Shown: in pieces, positions 1 through 5,690 of the stretch
Layout: every line of letters starts with the position of its first letter
Position numbering within the stretch: position 1 is the stretch's first letter
From: Acetobacteraceae bacterium
GTDB taxonomy: Bacteria > Pseudomonadota > Alphaproteobacteria > Acetobacterales > Acetobacteraceae
Direction: 5' to 3'
DNA: 8,698 bases
Assembly (NCBI GenBank): GCA_003164305.1
Contig: PLSZ01000093.1
Coordinates: forward strand, 1-8,698
Notes under the pieces: model-generated
The model's database searches: none
Told to the model about the DNA's origin: nothing
The model's input: only the letters and a program-made list of their open reading frames with translations
Translations under genes and position numbers: made by a program

Positions 1-20
1 GAGGGGGCCATCCACCCCAT

Positions 21-45
21 CATCCTCGGGCTCGACCCGAGGATC
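21..45 (+). repeat. REP-like palindrome, copy A
   Basis: A perfect 9-bp inverted repeat (arms 22-30 and 36-44, 5-nt loop ctcga) with core cctcggg...cccgagg. The same 25-nt unit recurs inverted at 96-120 with two mismatches. Short palindromes of the form atcctcggg-(c/t)tyga-cccgaggat are, from memory, abundant intergenic elements in many alphaproteobacteria, so I call it REP-like. It lies downstream of arfB, where such elements usually sit. It could also act as an mRNA-stabilising or attenuating hairpin. Family membership was not checked against a genome. Confidence 0.6.
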
Positions 46-95
46 GTCCGGCCCGGACACCTTGTCCGACGTTTGAATCCCTTGGCGGGTCGAGA

Positions 96-120
96 GATCC
101 TCAGGTCGAGCCCGAGGAGG
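96..120 (-). repeat. REP-like palindrome, copy B (inverted)
   Basis: Read on the minus strand, this matches copy A (21-45) at 23 of 25 positions. One of the two changes falls in a stem arm, giving a G-U pair in a minus-strand transcript and an A-C mismatch in a plus-strand one. Two copies in opposite orientation, separated by 50 bp, resemble the paired arrangement of bacterial REP doublets. That comparison is inference from layout; no REP transposase gene is visible in the window. Confidence 0.55.
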
Positions 121-121
121 A

Positions 122-146
122 CGGGAGGAGGCGCACTTTCCTCCCG
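122..146. terminator. Hairpin downstream of arfB, possible terminator
   Basis: A perfect 8-bp inverted repeat (cgggagga at 122-129, tcctcccg at 139-146) with a 9-nt loop. It lies about 84 nt past the arfB stop on the minus strand and directly abuts REP-like copy B. Neither strand shows a T-tract after the stem, so an intrinsic terminator is only one option; it may be part of the same composite palindromic element. Otherwise positions 1-229 show no coding potential I can support. Confidence 0.3.
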
Positions 147-229
147 CGGCGCTTATCTTGATGCCTATGCGGCTCGAGCCCGGCCATGACGGTTTCGCGA
201 CGATGCTCATGCTTCATCGATAGCGTCTG

Positions 230-655
230 CTAGACATCCGTCGGCCGTCCCCGGGTCAGTTTCACGCTGCCGCGCCGGGTCTTGTCCTCCAAGCGGCGCT
301 CCTTCGATCCCCGCGTCGGTTTGGTCGGCCGGCGAACCGGCGGGGGAGGCGCGGCCGCCTCGCGGATCAGCGTCAGCAGCCGTTCCATGGCATCCTCGCG
401 GTTCCGCTCCCTCGTGCGGTGACGCTGCGCCGAGATCACCAGCACGCCGTCCTTGGTCAACCGCCGCCCGGACAGCCGCTCCAACCGGTCCCGCACCGGG
501 TCCGGCAGGCTGGCCGAGTTCCGCACGTCGAAGCGCAACTGCACCGCCGTCTCGACCTTGTTGACGTTCTGGCCCCCGGCGCCCGACGCGCGCAGAAAGT
601 CCTCGTGCAGTTCCGAGTCGTCGATCGAAATGGTCCGGGTGACCGGGATCAGCAT
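230..655 (-). CDS. arfB: Peptidyl-tRNA hydrolase ArfB (class I release-factor-like ribosome rescue factor)
   Basis: ArfB (YaeJ) hydrolyses peptidyl-tRNA on ribosomes stalled at mRNA ends, releasing the nascent chain without a stop codon. The 141-residue product has the family's size and order. An N-terminal release-factor domain carries the catalytic GGQ at residues 27-29 inside a GAGGQNVNK motif. The basic C-terminal tail, from about residue 108, reads RPTKPT..SKERRL..K..R..S.K, and in ArfB this tail occupies the empty mRNA channel. The chosen ATG gives MLIPVTRTISIDD, which lines up with the start of E. coli ArfB as I recall it. This ATG has no good Shine-Dalgarno of its own; the GGAAGGA at 677-683 serves a seven-codon upstream frame overlapping this start. 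The gene lies 117 nt downstream of the flavin monooxygenase gene on the same strand and may be cotranscribed with it. Confidence 0.95.
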   Translation of the reverse strand: MLIPVTRTISIDDSELHEDFLRASGAGGQNVNKVETAVQLRFDVRNSASLPDPVRDRLERLSGRRLTKDGVLVISAQRHRTRERNREDAMERLLTLIREAAAPPPPVRRPTKPTRGSKERRLEDKTRRGSVKLTRGRPTDV

Positions 656-672
656 GCGGAACGATCCATCAT
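649..672 (-). other. Candidate upstream ORF (7 codons) overlapping the arfB start
   Basis: On the minus strand, an ATG at 672-670 opens a frame reading M-M-D-R-S-A-C and stopping at TGA (651-649). A strong Shine-Dalgarno, GGAAGGA (683-677), sits 4 nt before it. The frame is offset from arfB, and its stop lies just past the arfB ATG (655-653), so the two reading frames overlap by seven bases within ATGCTGA. The arrangement fits translational coupling, with arfB starting by re-initiation. The short peptide may have no function of its own, and it could simply be chance spacing of a displaced Shine-Dalgarno. Confidence 0.4.
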
Positions 673-772
673 TGTGTCCTTCCGTACGACGGTGGACCCG
701 CGCGACGCCAACGGAATCAGCGAGGGTTTCCGCCCACGAGCACTCCGAATCACGAACCGCCGCCGAAAGAAC

Positions 773-1783
773 TCATCCTTTCAGCCCAAACTCCGCCGCC
801 AGCAGCGCATATGACCGCCGCCGCGCGTCCGGGTCGTGCAACGTCGTCAGCACGGCGATTTCCTCGACCTGGTGGGTCTCGGCCAACTCCCGCAATTTCG
901 CGCCGACAACATCGGGCGTGCCGTACAGCGAGCGCGACCGCAACCGTTCCACCCGCGCTTTGTCGGCGTCCGACAGCACCATCGCCGCCGCTTCCTCGGG
1001 TGAGGGCAGGGCGGCGTAAATCCCCTTATCCCGGTTCAATCGCGAAATCTCCCGCGAACTGAACAGCCGGGCCGCCTCGGCCTGGGTCTCCCCCGTGCAA
1101 GCCCAGACGCACAGCGCGGCGTGGGGCACCGGGTGCGCCTCGGACGGGCGATAGCCTTCGCGATACAATCCGAGTGCCTGCTCGACCCCGCGCCCCTCGG
1201 TGATGAAATGGGCGAAGCAAAACGGCAGCCCGAAATACGCCGCGACCTGCGCGCCGTAATCCGAACTCCCCAAAATCCAGATTTCCGGGCGCGTCGCCGC
1301 CATCGGTTGCGCCCGAACATCGCGGAACGGATGACCTTCGACCAGCGTCTGCCCGCTGGTCCAGCCGATCAGGTCGCGCACGGCGGCGGGGAACTCGTCG
1401 GCGGCCGTGTCGGCGCGCGGATTGAGCGCGTAGGCCGTGCGCCCGTCCGAACCCGGCGCGCGGCCCAACCCAAGATCGATCCGGCCCGGGGCGATCGCGT
1501 CCAGCACGCGGAACTGCTCGGCCACTTTCAGCGCCGAGTAATGCGGCAGCATGACCCCCGCCGAGCCCACCCGAATGCGGGTCGTCGTCGCCGCGATGGC
1601 GCCGATCAGGATTTCCGGCGCGGTGCCCGCCTGGCTGTCGGAGTTGTGGTGCTCGGCGCACCAGTACCGCGCGTAACCGAGGCTCTCGCAGAATTGCGCC
1701 AGACGAATGCTCTCCCGGATCGAGGCGTCGGGCGATCGTCCGGTCACGATGGTGGATTGATCGAGGACGGAAAGACTCAGCAC
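773..1783 (-). CDS. LLM-class flavin-dependent oxidoreductase (MsnO8-type bacterial luciferase-like monooxygenase)
   Basis: Cytoplasmic TIM-barrel flavin monooxygenase using FMNH2 and O2; the substrate is unknown. The product (336 residues) shows family hallmarks in order: LSVLDQS at about 4-10, RYWCAEHHN at 39-47, a GSAGVMLPHYS stretch at 73-83, the APGRIDLGLGRAPGSD block at 98-113, and the flavin phosphate-site segment EIWILGSSDYGAQ at about 167-179. I chose the GTG at 1783 because an AGGAG lies 7 nt upstream and the family normally begins almost directly with (K)LSVLDQS. An ATG twelve codons earlier (1819) is in frame, but it adds MIKGDPDLQEHP, which I do not recognise from the family, and a strong hairpin (1824-1841) covers its leader. 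The gene is divergent from the SPFH-like gene and 117 nt upstream of arfB. No physiological link to either neighbour is evident. Confidence 0.93.
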   Translation of the reverse strand: MLSLSVLDQSTIVTGRSPDASIRESIRLAQFCESLGYARYWCAEHHNSDSQAGTAPEILIGAIAATTTRIRVGSAGVMLPHYSALKVAEQFRVLDAIAPGRIDLGLGRAPGSDGRTAYALNPRADTAADEFPAAVRDLIGWTSGQTLVEGHPFRDVRAQPMAATRPEIWILGSSDYGAQVAAYFGLPFCFAHFITEGRGVEQALGLYREGYRPSEAHPVPHAALCVWACTGETQAEAARLFSSREISRLNRDKGIYAALPSPEEAAAMVLSDADKARVERLRSRSLYGTPDVVGAKLRELAETHQVEEIAVLTTLHDPDARRRSYALLAAEFGLKG

Positions 1784-1823
1784 GGGATGCTCCTGGAGGT
1801 CGGGATCGCCCTTGATCATAGGC

Positions 1824-1841
1824 CCCTCGCCGGGGCGAGGG
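1824..1841. other. GC-rich hairpin in the leader of the flavin monooxygenase gene
   Basis: Perfect 8-bp arms, ccctcgcc (1824-1831) and ggcgaggg (1834-1841), nearly back to back, so the practical loop is about 4 nt. On the minus-strand transcript the stem would bury the GAGGGG that could otherwise serve the alternative ATG at 1819. This favours the GTG start at 1783. It may also be an attenuator-like or random GC-rich stem. Confidence 0.4.
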
Positions 1842-1907
1842 ACAGCGCCGGGAACCGGTCCGACCAGGACCTGCCCGGGGAGACCGAGCGACAGGCGAAA
1901 CCACGCG

Positions 1908-1940
1908 GATACTTTGTTTGGCATCTGATAAATGTGATAG
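1908..1940. promoter_or_regulatory. AT-rich island between divergent genes, probable promoter region
   Basis: The 222-bp gap between the leftward monooxygenase and the rightward SPFH-like gene is GC-rich except for this stretch, which contains actttgtttggcat and two TGATA repeats (1926-1930, 1935-1939). An AT-rich patch at this position is where promoters for one or both genes are expected. TTGGCA at 1918-1923 resembles a -35, but no convincing -10 stands at the right distance, so I assign no exact promoter. Confidence 0.25.
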
Positions 1941-2005
1941 TCGCGCGGGGCGGCCGGCTGGCCCAACGATCCGTCAGGCGCGAAACGAACCGGAAGGACA
2001 ACGGA

Positions 2006-3295
2006 ATGGGAACCCTCATCACGTCGCCGCGGCCAGGGATCGGAGGAGCCCGTGGGTTGATCGTCCGCCTGGTCTGCACCGTCGGCGCCATTTTGCTGTA
2101 TGGCCTGATCAACCTCCTGCTCAACCCGGTGGCGACCATCGTCTCGGGCCAGTTGGCCGGGAAGCAGTTCGAAAACAGCGATATGTCGTATGCGGTCGCA
2201 AGCGTCGGGATGCGCCTCTTCGGGCACGCTGGCCTCCCGTTCGTGCTGCTTCTGATTGTCCTGGTAGCGATCTGGTGGCGTCCGCTCCGCGGGCTGGTCC
2301 GCACGCTGGCGCTGATCGGCGGGATCGTGGCGGCCACCCATCCGGCCGCGGCGTATTATGACAAGACCGACTACACCGAAGCCTATACGATCCTGCCGAA
2401 CGAGTCGGCCTTCTGGATACCGGATGTCGGCGCCAACAAGGACAATCAGGCGCAGATCGAATCCGAGGCCTACCTGAACGCCAACAAGGTCGCCCTGAAG
2501 CGCTTTATCGTTCCGCATGTCAAACTACCCGGATCCGGCGGGTTTTACGACTTCTACGTGCCCGCGGGCCGGCTGATCATCGTCGATCGCACCCCGTTCA
2601 GCCGGGAGTGGGTCGATGCCGCCGAGCGCGGCACCTCGAGCCGGCGCGAGGGCTTTCCGTGCCAGAGTCAGGAAGGTCTCAACATCACCGTCGGCGTCTC
2701 GATCGGAACGTCGGTGGCGGAGACGAACGCGGCCAAATATTTGTATCGGTTCGGCGTCACGGCCCCGCAGGGCGACCGCGGCGATCCTAAAACGATCTTC
2801 ACCTCGGTCTACTACAGCCGCAAACTCGCCGAGGTGATGGACGACGTCGGCCGCAAGAAGGTGCAGACCCTGGTGTGCGACGAGATCACCGCGCGGAGCT
2901 TCGACCAGGCCAACAATGACGCCGTCAAGATCATGGATAGCGTCAAGCAAAAAGCCAGCGACTATTTCGCGGCGGTCGGCATCACGCTGGATTTCATTGG
3001 TTGGGCGGATACCTTCACCTTCGACCCGGCGGTGCAGGAGGCAGTGAACCGGCGCTACATCGCCAGCCAGGATCAGGCGATCGCGGCATTGCTCTCGCCG
3101 TATGCCGCGACCATCCAGGCGCTGGCGGCGGCGGACGCGTTGCGCTCCTTCGGCCACAAGACCGATGGGCGCCTGCCCACGACGATCGTTGGATTGCCCG
3201 CCGAACTTGGGCCGCTGATGAGCACGCTGATGCAGGCCCAGGCCGGGCCGGCGAAGCCGTCCGCCCCCGCGTCCGGATCCTCCCAGGCGCACTGA
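2006..3295 (+). CDS. Membrane-anchored, divergent SPFH/Band 7-like protein
   Basis: SPFH proteins form oligomeric membrane scaffolds that often regulate proteases or organise lipid domains; the exact role here is unknown. The 429-residue product starts at an ATG with GGAAGGA 7 nt upstream. Hydrophobic segments lie at about 18-39, 76-91 and 100-116; the last ends in a signal-peptidase-like THPAAA before YYD. Charges (R17, R21; R92, R95, R99) suggest the large C-terminal part lies outside the cytoplasm. The SPFH-like region is at about 167-360, with beta-rich GRLIIVDRTPFSREW (188-202), EGFPCQSQEGLNITVGVSIGTSV (215-237), then charged helical sequence with VQEAVNRRYIASQDQAIAA (343-361). The last 20 residues are Pro/Ala/Ser-rich and probably disordered. 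No NfeD-like partner is adjacent; a sedolisin gene follows after 275 nt. The assignment rests on recalled sequence flavour, so a distant or separate family is possible. Confidence 0.75.
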   Translation: MGTLITSPRPGIGGARGLIVRLVCTVGAILLYGLINLLLNPVATIVSGQLAGKQFENSDMSYAVASVGMRLFGHAGLPFVLLLIVLVAIWWRPLRGLVRTLALIGGIVAATHPAAAYYDKTDYTEAYTILPNESAFWIPDVGANKDNQAQIESEAYLNANKVALKRFIVPHVKLPGSGGFYDFYVPAGRLIIVDRTPFSREWVDAAERGTSSRREGFPCQSQEGLNITVGVSIGTSVAETNAAKYLYRFGVTAPQGDRGDPKTIFTSVYYSRKLAEVMDDVGRKKVQTLVCDEITARSFDQANNDAVKIMDSVKQKASDYFAAVGITLDFIGWADTFTFDPAVQEAVNRRYIASQDQAIAALLSPYAATIQALAAADALRSFGHKTDGRLPTTIVGLPAELGPLMSTLMQAQAGPAKPSAPASGSSQAH

Positions 3296-3385
3296 CGCCC
3301 CGCCTCGGGAACAGACGAAGGCGAGCCCAGGATGATGCCATGCCGCCGGGCGTCGGCCGCGCCGTGGCTGAGCGTTTTCGCGCGA

Positions 3386-3414
3386 TTGCCCCCAGAGCGC
3401 GTTCGTGTTATGTT
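3386..3414 (+). promoter_or_regulatory. Possible sigma70 promoter for the sedolisin gene
   Basis: TTGCCC (3386-3391) and TATGTT (3409-3414) are separated by 17 nt in the 275-nt gap between the SPFH-like gene and the peptidase gene. Both hexamers are imperfect. The gap length suggests the peptidase gene could have its own promoter rather than depending on readthrough. I see no clear terminator after the SPFH-like stop. Confidence 0.3.
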
Positions 3415-3570
3415 CCGGTCGGCCAGGTTCTGCTTTCAAGGTAGTGACCGCGGCTCACCGGGCAGGTAGCCCTCGGCCGGGCCGGCCCCGACCGGCGCGT
3501 GAACCGGTTGATTTCACAGTGGTATGGCCCACGGGGTCGGGCCAGCCCGTATTTTTCCCGAAAGGTGAAC

Positions 3571-4752
3571 ATGATCAGGAACGACGAAGAAGCCGGCACG
3601 ATGACATTAAATGTTAATATAAATAACGGATTGCCTATCCAGTTGAACCACCGCCCCTATATCAAATTCCGGAAAAACACCGCGGCCGCCAGCGCGTCCC
3701 AGCCGGAGTCCTGGAATGTTCGCGCCCTGTGTGAGACCTACCACTGGCCCGCCGCCCTGGCCGGAGGCGGTGTCATCGCCATCGTCGAACTAGGGGGCGG
3801 CTGGCTCCAATCCGACCTCACGACGTTCTGCGACGCCAACACGATCGATGTCCCCACCGTCACCGACGTTTCGGTGGACGGCACCCGCAACACGCCGGGG
3901 GTCGATGCCGACTCGGACGGCGAGGTCGCGCTCGACATCCAGGTCGCCGCCGCCGCTTACTCGGTCGCCACCGGCAAACCCGCCACGATCCGCGTGTACT
4001 GGGCCAAGGACATCGCTCCGGCCGTGCGCGCGGCGGCGGCGGACGGCTGCGACGTGTGCTCGATTTCCTGGGGGGCGGATGAGGCCGAGTGGGGCGCCGC
4101 GGCGGCTCAGGACATGGAACAGGCGGCGGCCGCGGCGGTCGCGGCCGGAATGGTCGTGTTCGCGGCCGCCGGTGATAACGATTCGTCCGATGGCGGCCCA
4201 AACGCCGCCAATGTCGATGCGCCGGCCAGTTGCCCGCACGTGATCGCCTGCGGCGGCACCCGCAAGACTCCCGCTCAGGAAACCGTCTGGAACGACAATC
4301 CCGGCCAAACCAACGGCGAGGGCACCGGCGGTGGATACTCGACGTTGTTTCCGCCCACGCCGTGGCAAATCGGCGCGCCGAACGGTCCTGGACGGATGGT
4401 GCCCGACGTCGCGGCCAATGCCGATCCCGAGACCGGCTATATGATCGTGACGAACGGTGAGCTTTCGCCGACCGGTGGAACGAGCGCCGTCGCGCCGCTG
4501 TATGCCGGGCTGTTCGCTTCGTTTGGCACCAGGCTCGGGTGGATGGCGCCGATATTGTGGCGTTTGCCGCTGTGTTTCAACGACATCACACTGGGCGACA
4601 ACGGCGCCTTCCGGGCGGCCCGAGGCCCGGATGCCTGCACCGGCCTGGGCTCGCCGATCGGGGAACGTCTGGCGACGTTGCTGGCACACGAGGTCCAGGC
4701 GCGGCGGCTGCCGGCGGTCGCGCCAGCTTCGGCGGGCGGCGTCGCCGGCTGA
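3571..4752 (+). CDS. Sedolisin (peptidase S53) family serine-carboxyl peptidase, no signal peptide or prodomain
   Basis: Sedolisins are subtilisin-fold endopeptidases with a Ser-Glu-Asp triad, usually secreted as zymogens and active at acid pH. The 393-residue product aligns by eye with the mature part of kumamolisin. It shows IAIVELGGGW (69-78), DGEVALDIQVAAAAY with catalytic E118 and D122, ISWGAD with W167, FAAAGDND with oxyanion D202, CGGTRKT...ETVWND (227-242), GGTSAVAPL with nucleophile S305, and the calcium-site segment NDIT.GDNG (337-345) through GPDACTGLGSP (352-362). E73 and W167 complete the extended hydrogen-bond network known in kumamolisin. Only about 47 residues precede the catalytic core, against a prodomain near 180 residues in kumamolisin, and none form a signal peptide. 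I chose the ATG with AAAGGTGA just upstream; an ATG at 3601 is an alternative, and a GTG at 3499 lacks a ribosome binding site. It lies downstream of the SPFH-like gene on the same strand. Confidence 0.93.
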   Translation: MIRNDEEAGTMTLNVNINNGLPIQLNHRPYIKFRKNTAAASASQPESWNVRALCETYHWPAALAGGGVIAIVELGGGWLQSDLTTFCDANTIDVPTVTDVSVDGTRNTPGVDADSDGEVALDIQVAAAAYSVATGKPATIRVYWAKDIAPAVRAAAADGCDVCSISWGADEAEWGAAAAQDMEQAAAAAVAAGMVVFAAAGDNDSSDGGPNAANVDAPASCPHVIACGGTRKTPAQETVWNDNPGQTNGEGTGGGYSTLFPPTPWQIGAPNGPGRMVPDVAANADPETGYMIVTNGELSPTGGTSAVAPLYAGLFASFGTRLGWMAPILWRLPLCFNDITLGDNGAFRAARGPDACTGLGSPIGERLATLLAHEVQARRLPAVAPASAGGVAG

Positions 4753-4760
4753 GATCGCGG

Positions 4761-4790
4761 GACCGGGCCATCCGATCGGGTGGCCCGGTC
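4761..4790. terminator. Long hairpin between convergent genes, probable bidirectional terminator
   Basis: Perfect 10-bp arms, gaccgggcca (4761-4770) and tggcccggtc (4781-4790), extend inward through a G-U and two C-G pairs to a GATC loop, so the stem is about 13 bp. It starts 8 nt after the sedolisin stop and lies about 90 nt beyond the end of the convergent GST gene. No T-tract follows on either strand, so termination may rely on the stem alone or on Rho, or the stem may protect the 3' end. Confidence 0.6.
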
Positions 4791-4879
4791 AGGCCGGACG
4801 GTCGCCCCAACCGTGGCAAGCGCGCGGAGACCCCGCCAAGGCTCCGCCGCTCCCGTCGTTACGCCCGACGCCGCCTTCG

Positions 4880-5506
4880 TTACGATAGCGCGACCTCGAA
4901 CCCCTTCTTCGTCGCCGGCCGTGCCATGCACCGCTCGTACCACGCCTTCACGTTCGGGAAGTCCGCCAGGTCCACTTTGTGCCGCTCATGCCGCCAGGCC
5001 CACCCGAGGATCGCGAAATCCGCGATCGAGCACGCGTCGGCCACATATTCCCGGCCCGCCAGCCGCTTATCCAGCACGCCATACAGCCGGCGTGTCTCTT
5101 TCATGTAGCGCTCCAGCCCGTATTTCTGATCCTGGGGATTTTCCACCTGCAGGAAGTGGTGCACCTGGCCGGGCATCGGGCCGAAGCCGCCCATTTGCCA
5201 CATCAGCCACTCCAGCACCGGCACTTTCGCCCGCCGGTCGGACGGCATGAATTTGCCGGTCTTCTCGGCGAGGTAAATCAGTATCGCGCCGGACTCGAAC
5301 ACGCTGATCGGCTGGCCGCCCGGTCCGTCGGGATCGACGATCGCGGGGATGCGGTTGTTCGGGCTGATCTTCAGGAAGTCCGGATGGAACTGCTCGTTCT
5401 TGCCGATGTTCACCGGATGCACGGTGTAGGGCAGCTCCATTTCTTCCAGCGCCACACTGATCTTGCGGCCATTCGGTGTGTTCCAGGTGTGCAATTCGAT
5501 GGGCAT
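4880..5506 (-). CDS. yfcG: Glutathione S-transferase, Nu-class (YfcG/YghU-like disulfide-bond reductase)
   Basis: Cytosolic thioredoxin-fold enzyme; the E. coli relative YfcG binds glutathione disulfide and reduces disulfides. The 208-residue product matches YfcG closely by eye. The N-terminal TPNGRKISVALEEMELPY (10-27) carries T10 and N12, equivalent to the YfcG active-site Thr and Asn of the TPNG motif. It continues with ISPNNRIPAIVD (47-58, cis-Pro 54), the glutathione gamma-glutamyl site FESGAI (70-75), YLAEKTG (78-84), QMGGFGPMPGQVHHF (104-118), the N-capping box SIAD (160-163) and RPAT (196-199). The start is fixed by the family's short N-terminus; only a distant AAGG precedes the ATG. 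The gene is divergent from the RND permease across 184 bp and convergent with the sedolisin gene. A shared xenobiotic or redox response with the pump is plausible but inferred. Strict orthology to E. coli yfcG is not proven. Confidence 0.92.
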   Translation of the reverse strand: MPIELHTWNTPNGRKISVALEEMELPYTVHPVNIGKNEQFHPDFLKISPNNRIPAIVDPDGPGGQPISVFESGAILIYLAEKTGKFMPSDRRAKVPVLEWLMWQMGGFGPMPGQVHHFLQVENPQDQKYGLERYMKETRRLYGVLDKRLAGREYVADACSIADFAILGWAWRHERHKVDLADFPNVKAWYERCMARPATKKGFEVALS

Positions 5507-5594
5507 GAGGTCCAGGCCTTCTGTCGCTGTTTGGGACGCGGTCGATGGGCGCGCACTTAACCCGGTGCGGCGGACGCGTCCAGCACCGGCCGGG

Positions 5595-5620
5595 CGCTGT
5601 CAGGAGAATCCCTGACAGCG
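5595..5620. promoter_or_regulatory. Perfect palindrome, candidate operator in the GST/RND intergenic region
   Basis: Arms cgctgtcagg (5595-5604) and cctgacagcg (5611-5620) are perfectly complementary across a 6-nt spacer (agaatc). The 26-bp element lies midway between the divergent GST and RND starts and ends 4 bp before a plausible -35 of the pump promoter. Size and symmetry fit a dimeric repressor such as the TetR type that commonly controls RND pumps. No regulator gene is in the window, so the binding protein is unknown. It would also fold as an RNA hairpin in a GST transcript only if that promoter lay further right. Confidence 0.5.
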
Positions 5621-5624
5621 TGGC

Positions 5625-5654
5625 TTGGCAGCCGCCCCCAATGGCGACTAGCAT
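5625..5654 (+). promoter_or_regulatory. Candidate sigma70 promoter for the RND permease gene
   Basis: TTGGCA (5625-5630, 5 of 6 to the consensus) and TAGCAT (5649-5654, 4 of 6) are separated by 18 nt. This predicts a transcript start near 5661 and a leader of about 30 nt before the ATG at 5691. The adjacent palindrome at 5595-5620 is well placed to control it. Predicted by eye only. Confidence 0.4.
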
Positions 5655-5690
5655 CCCTCGATAAAGAATACGCCGAGGGGGTGAAGGGGC

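Noticed and set aside
1..229. CRISPR, tRNA or mobile-element end at the left edge
   Set aside because: Only two inverted palindromes and one hairpin are present. There are no regularly spaced direct repeats, no cloverleaf and no transposase.
1121..2005. Rightward frame extending the SPFH-like protein upstream by 295 codons
   Set aside because: It is antisense to the monooxygenase gene, rich in Arg/Ala/Gly like other high-GC shadow frames, and the ATG at 2006 has GGAAGGA at good spacing followed by a plausible membrane N-terminus.
1784..2518. Leftward frame extending the flavin monooxygenase upstream to 2518
   Set aside because: The extension is low-complexity, Arg/Gln/Asp-rich, has no family similarity and runs antisense to the SPFH-like gene, whose own start has a strong RBS. 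The family N-terminus begins at 1783.
3499..3570. GTG at 3499 as the sedolisin start
   Set aside because: No Shine-Dalgarno precedes it, and the added 24 residues show neither a signal peptide nor family similarity. The ATG at 3571 has AAAGGTGA directly upstream.
3296..3570. Possible remnant prodomain or small gene between the SPFH-like gene and the sedolisin gene
   Set aside because: Translations here show no prodomain-like sequence, and the short frames are Arg/Pro/Gly-rich shadows.
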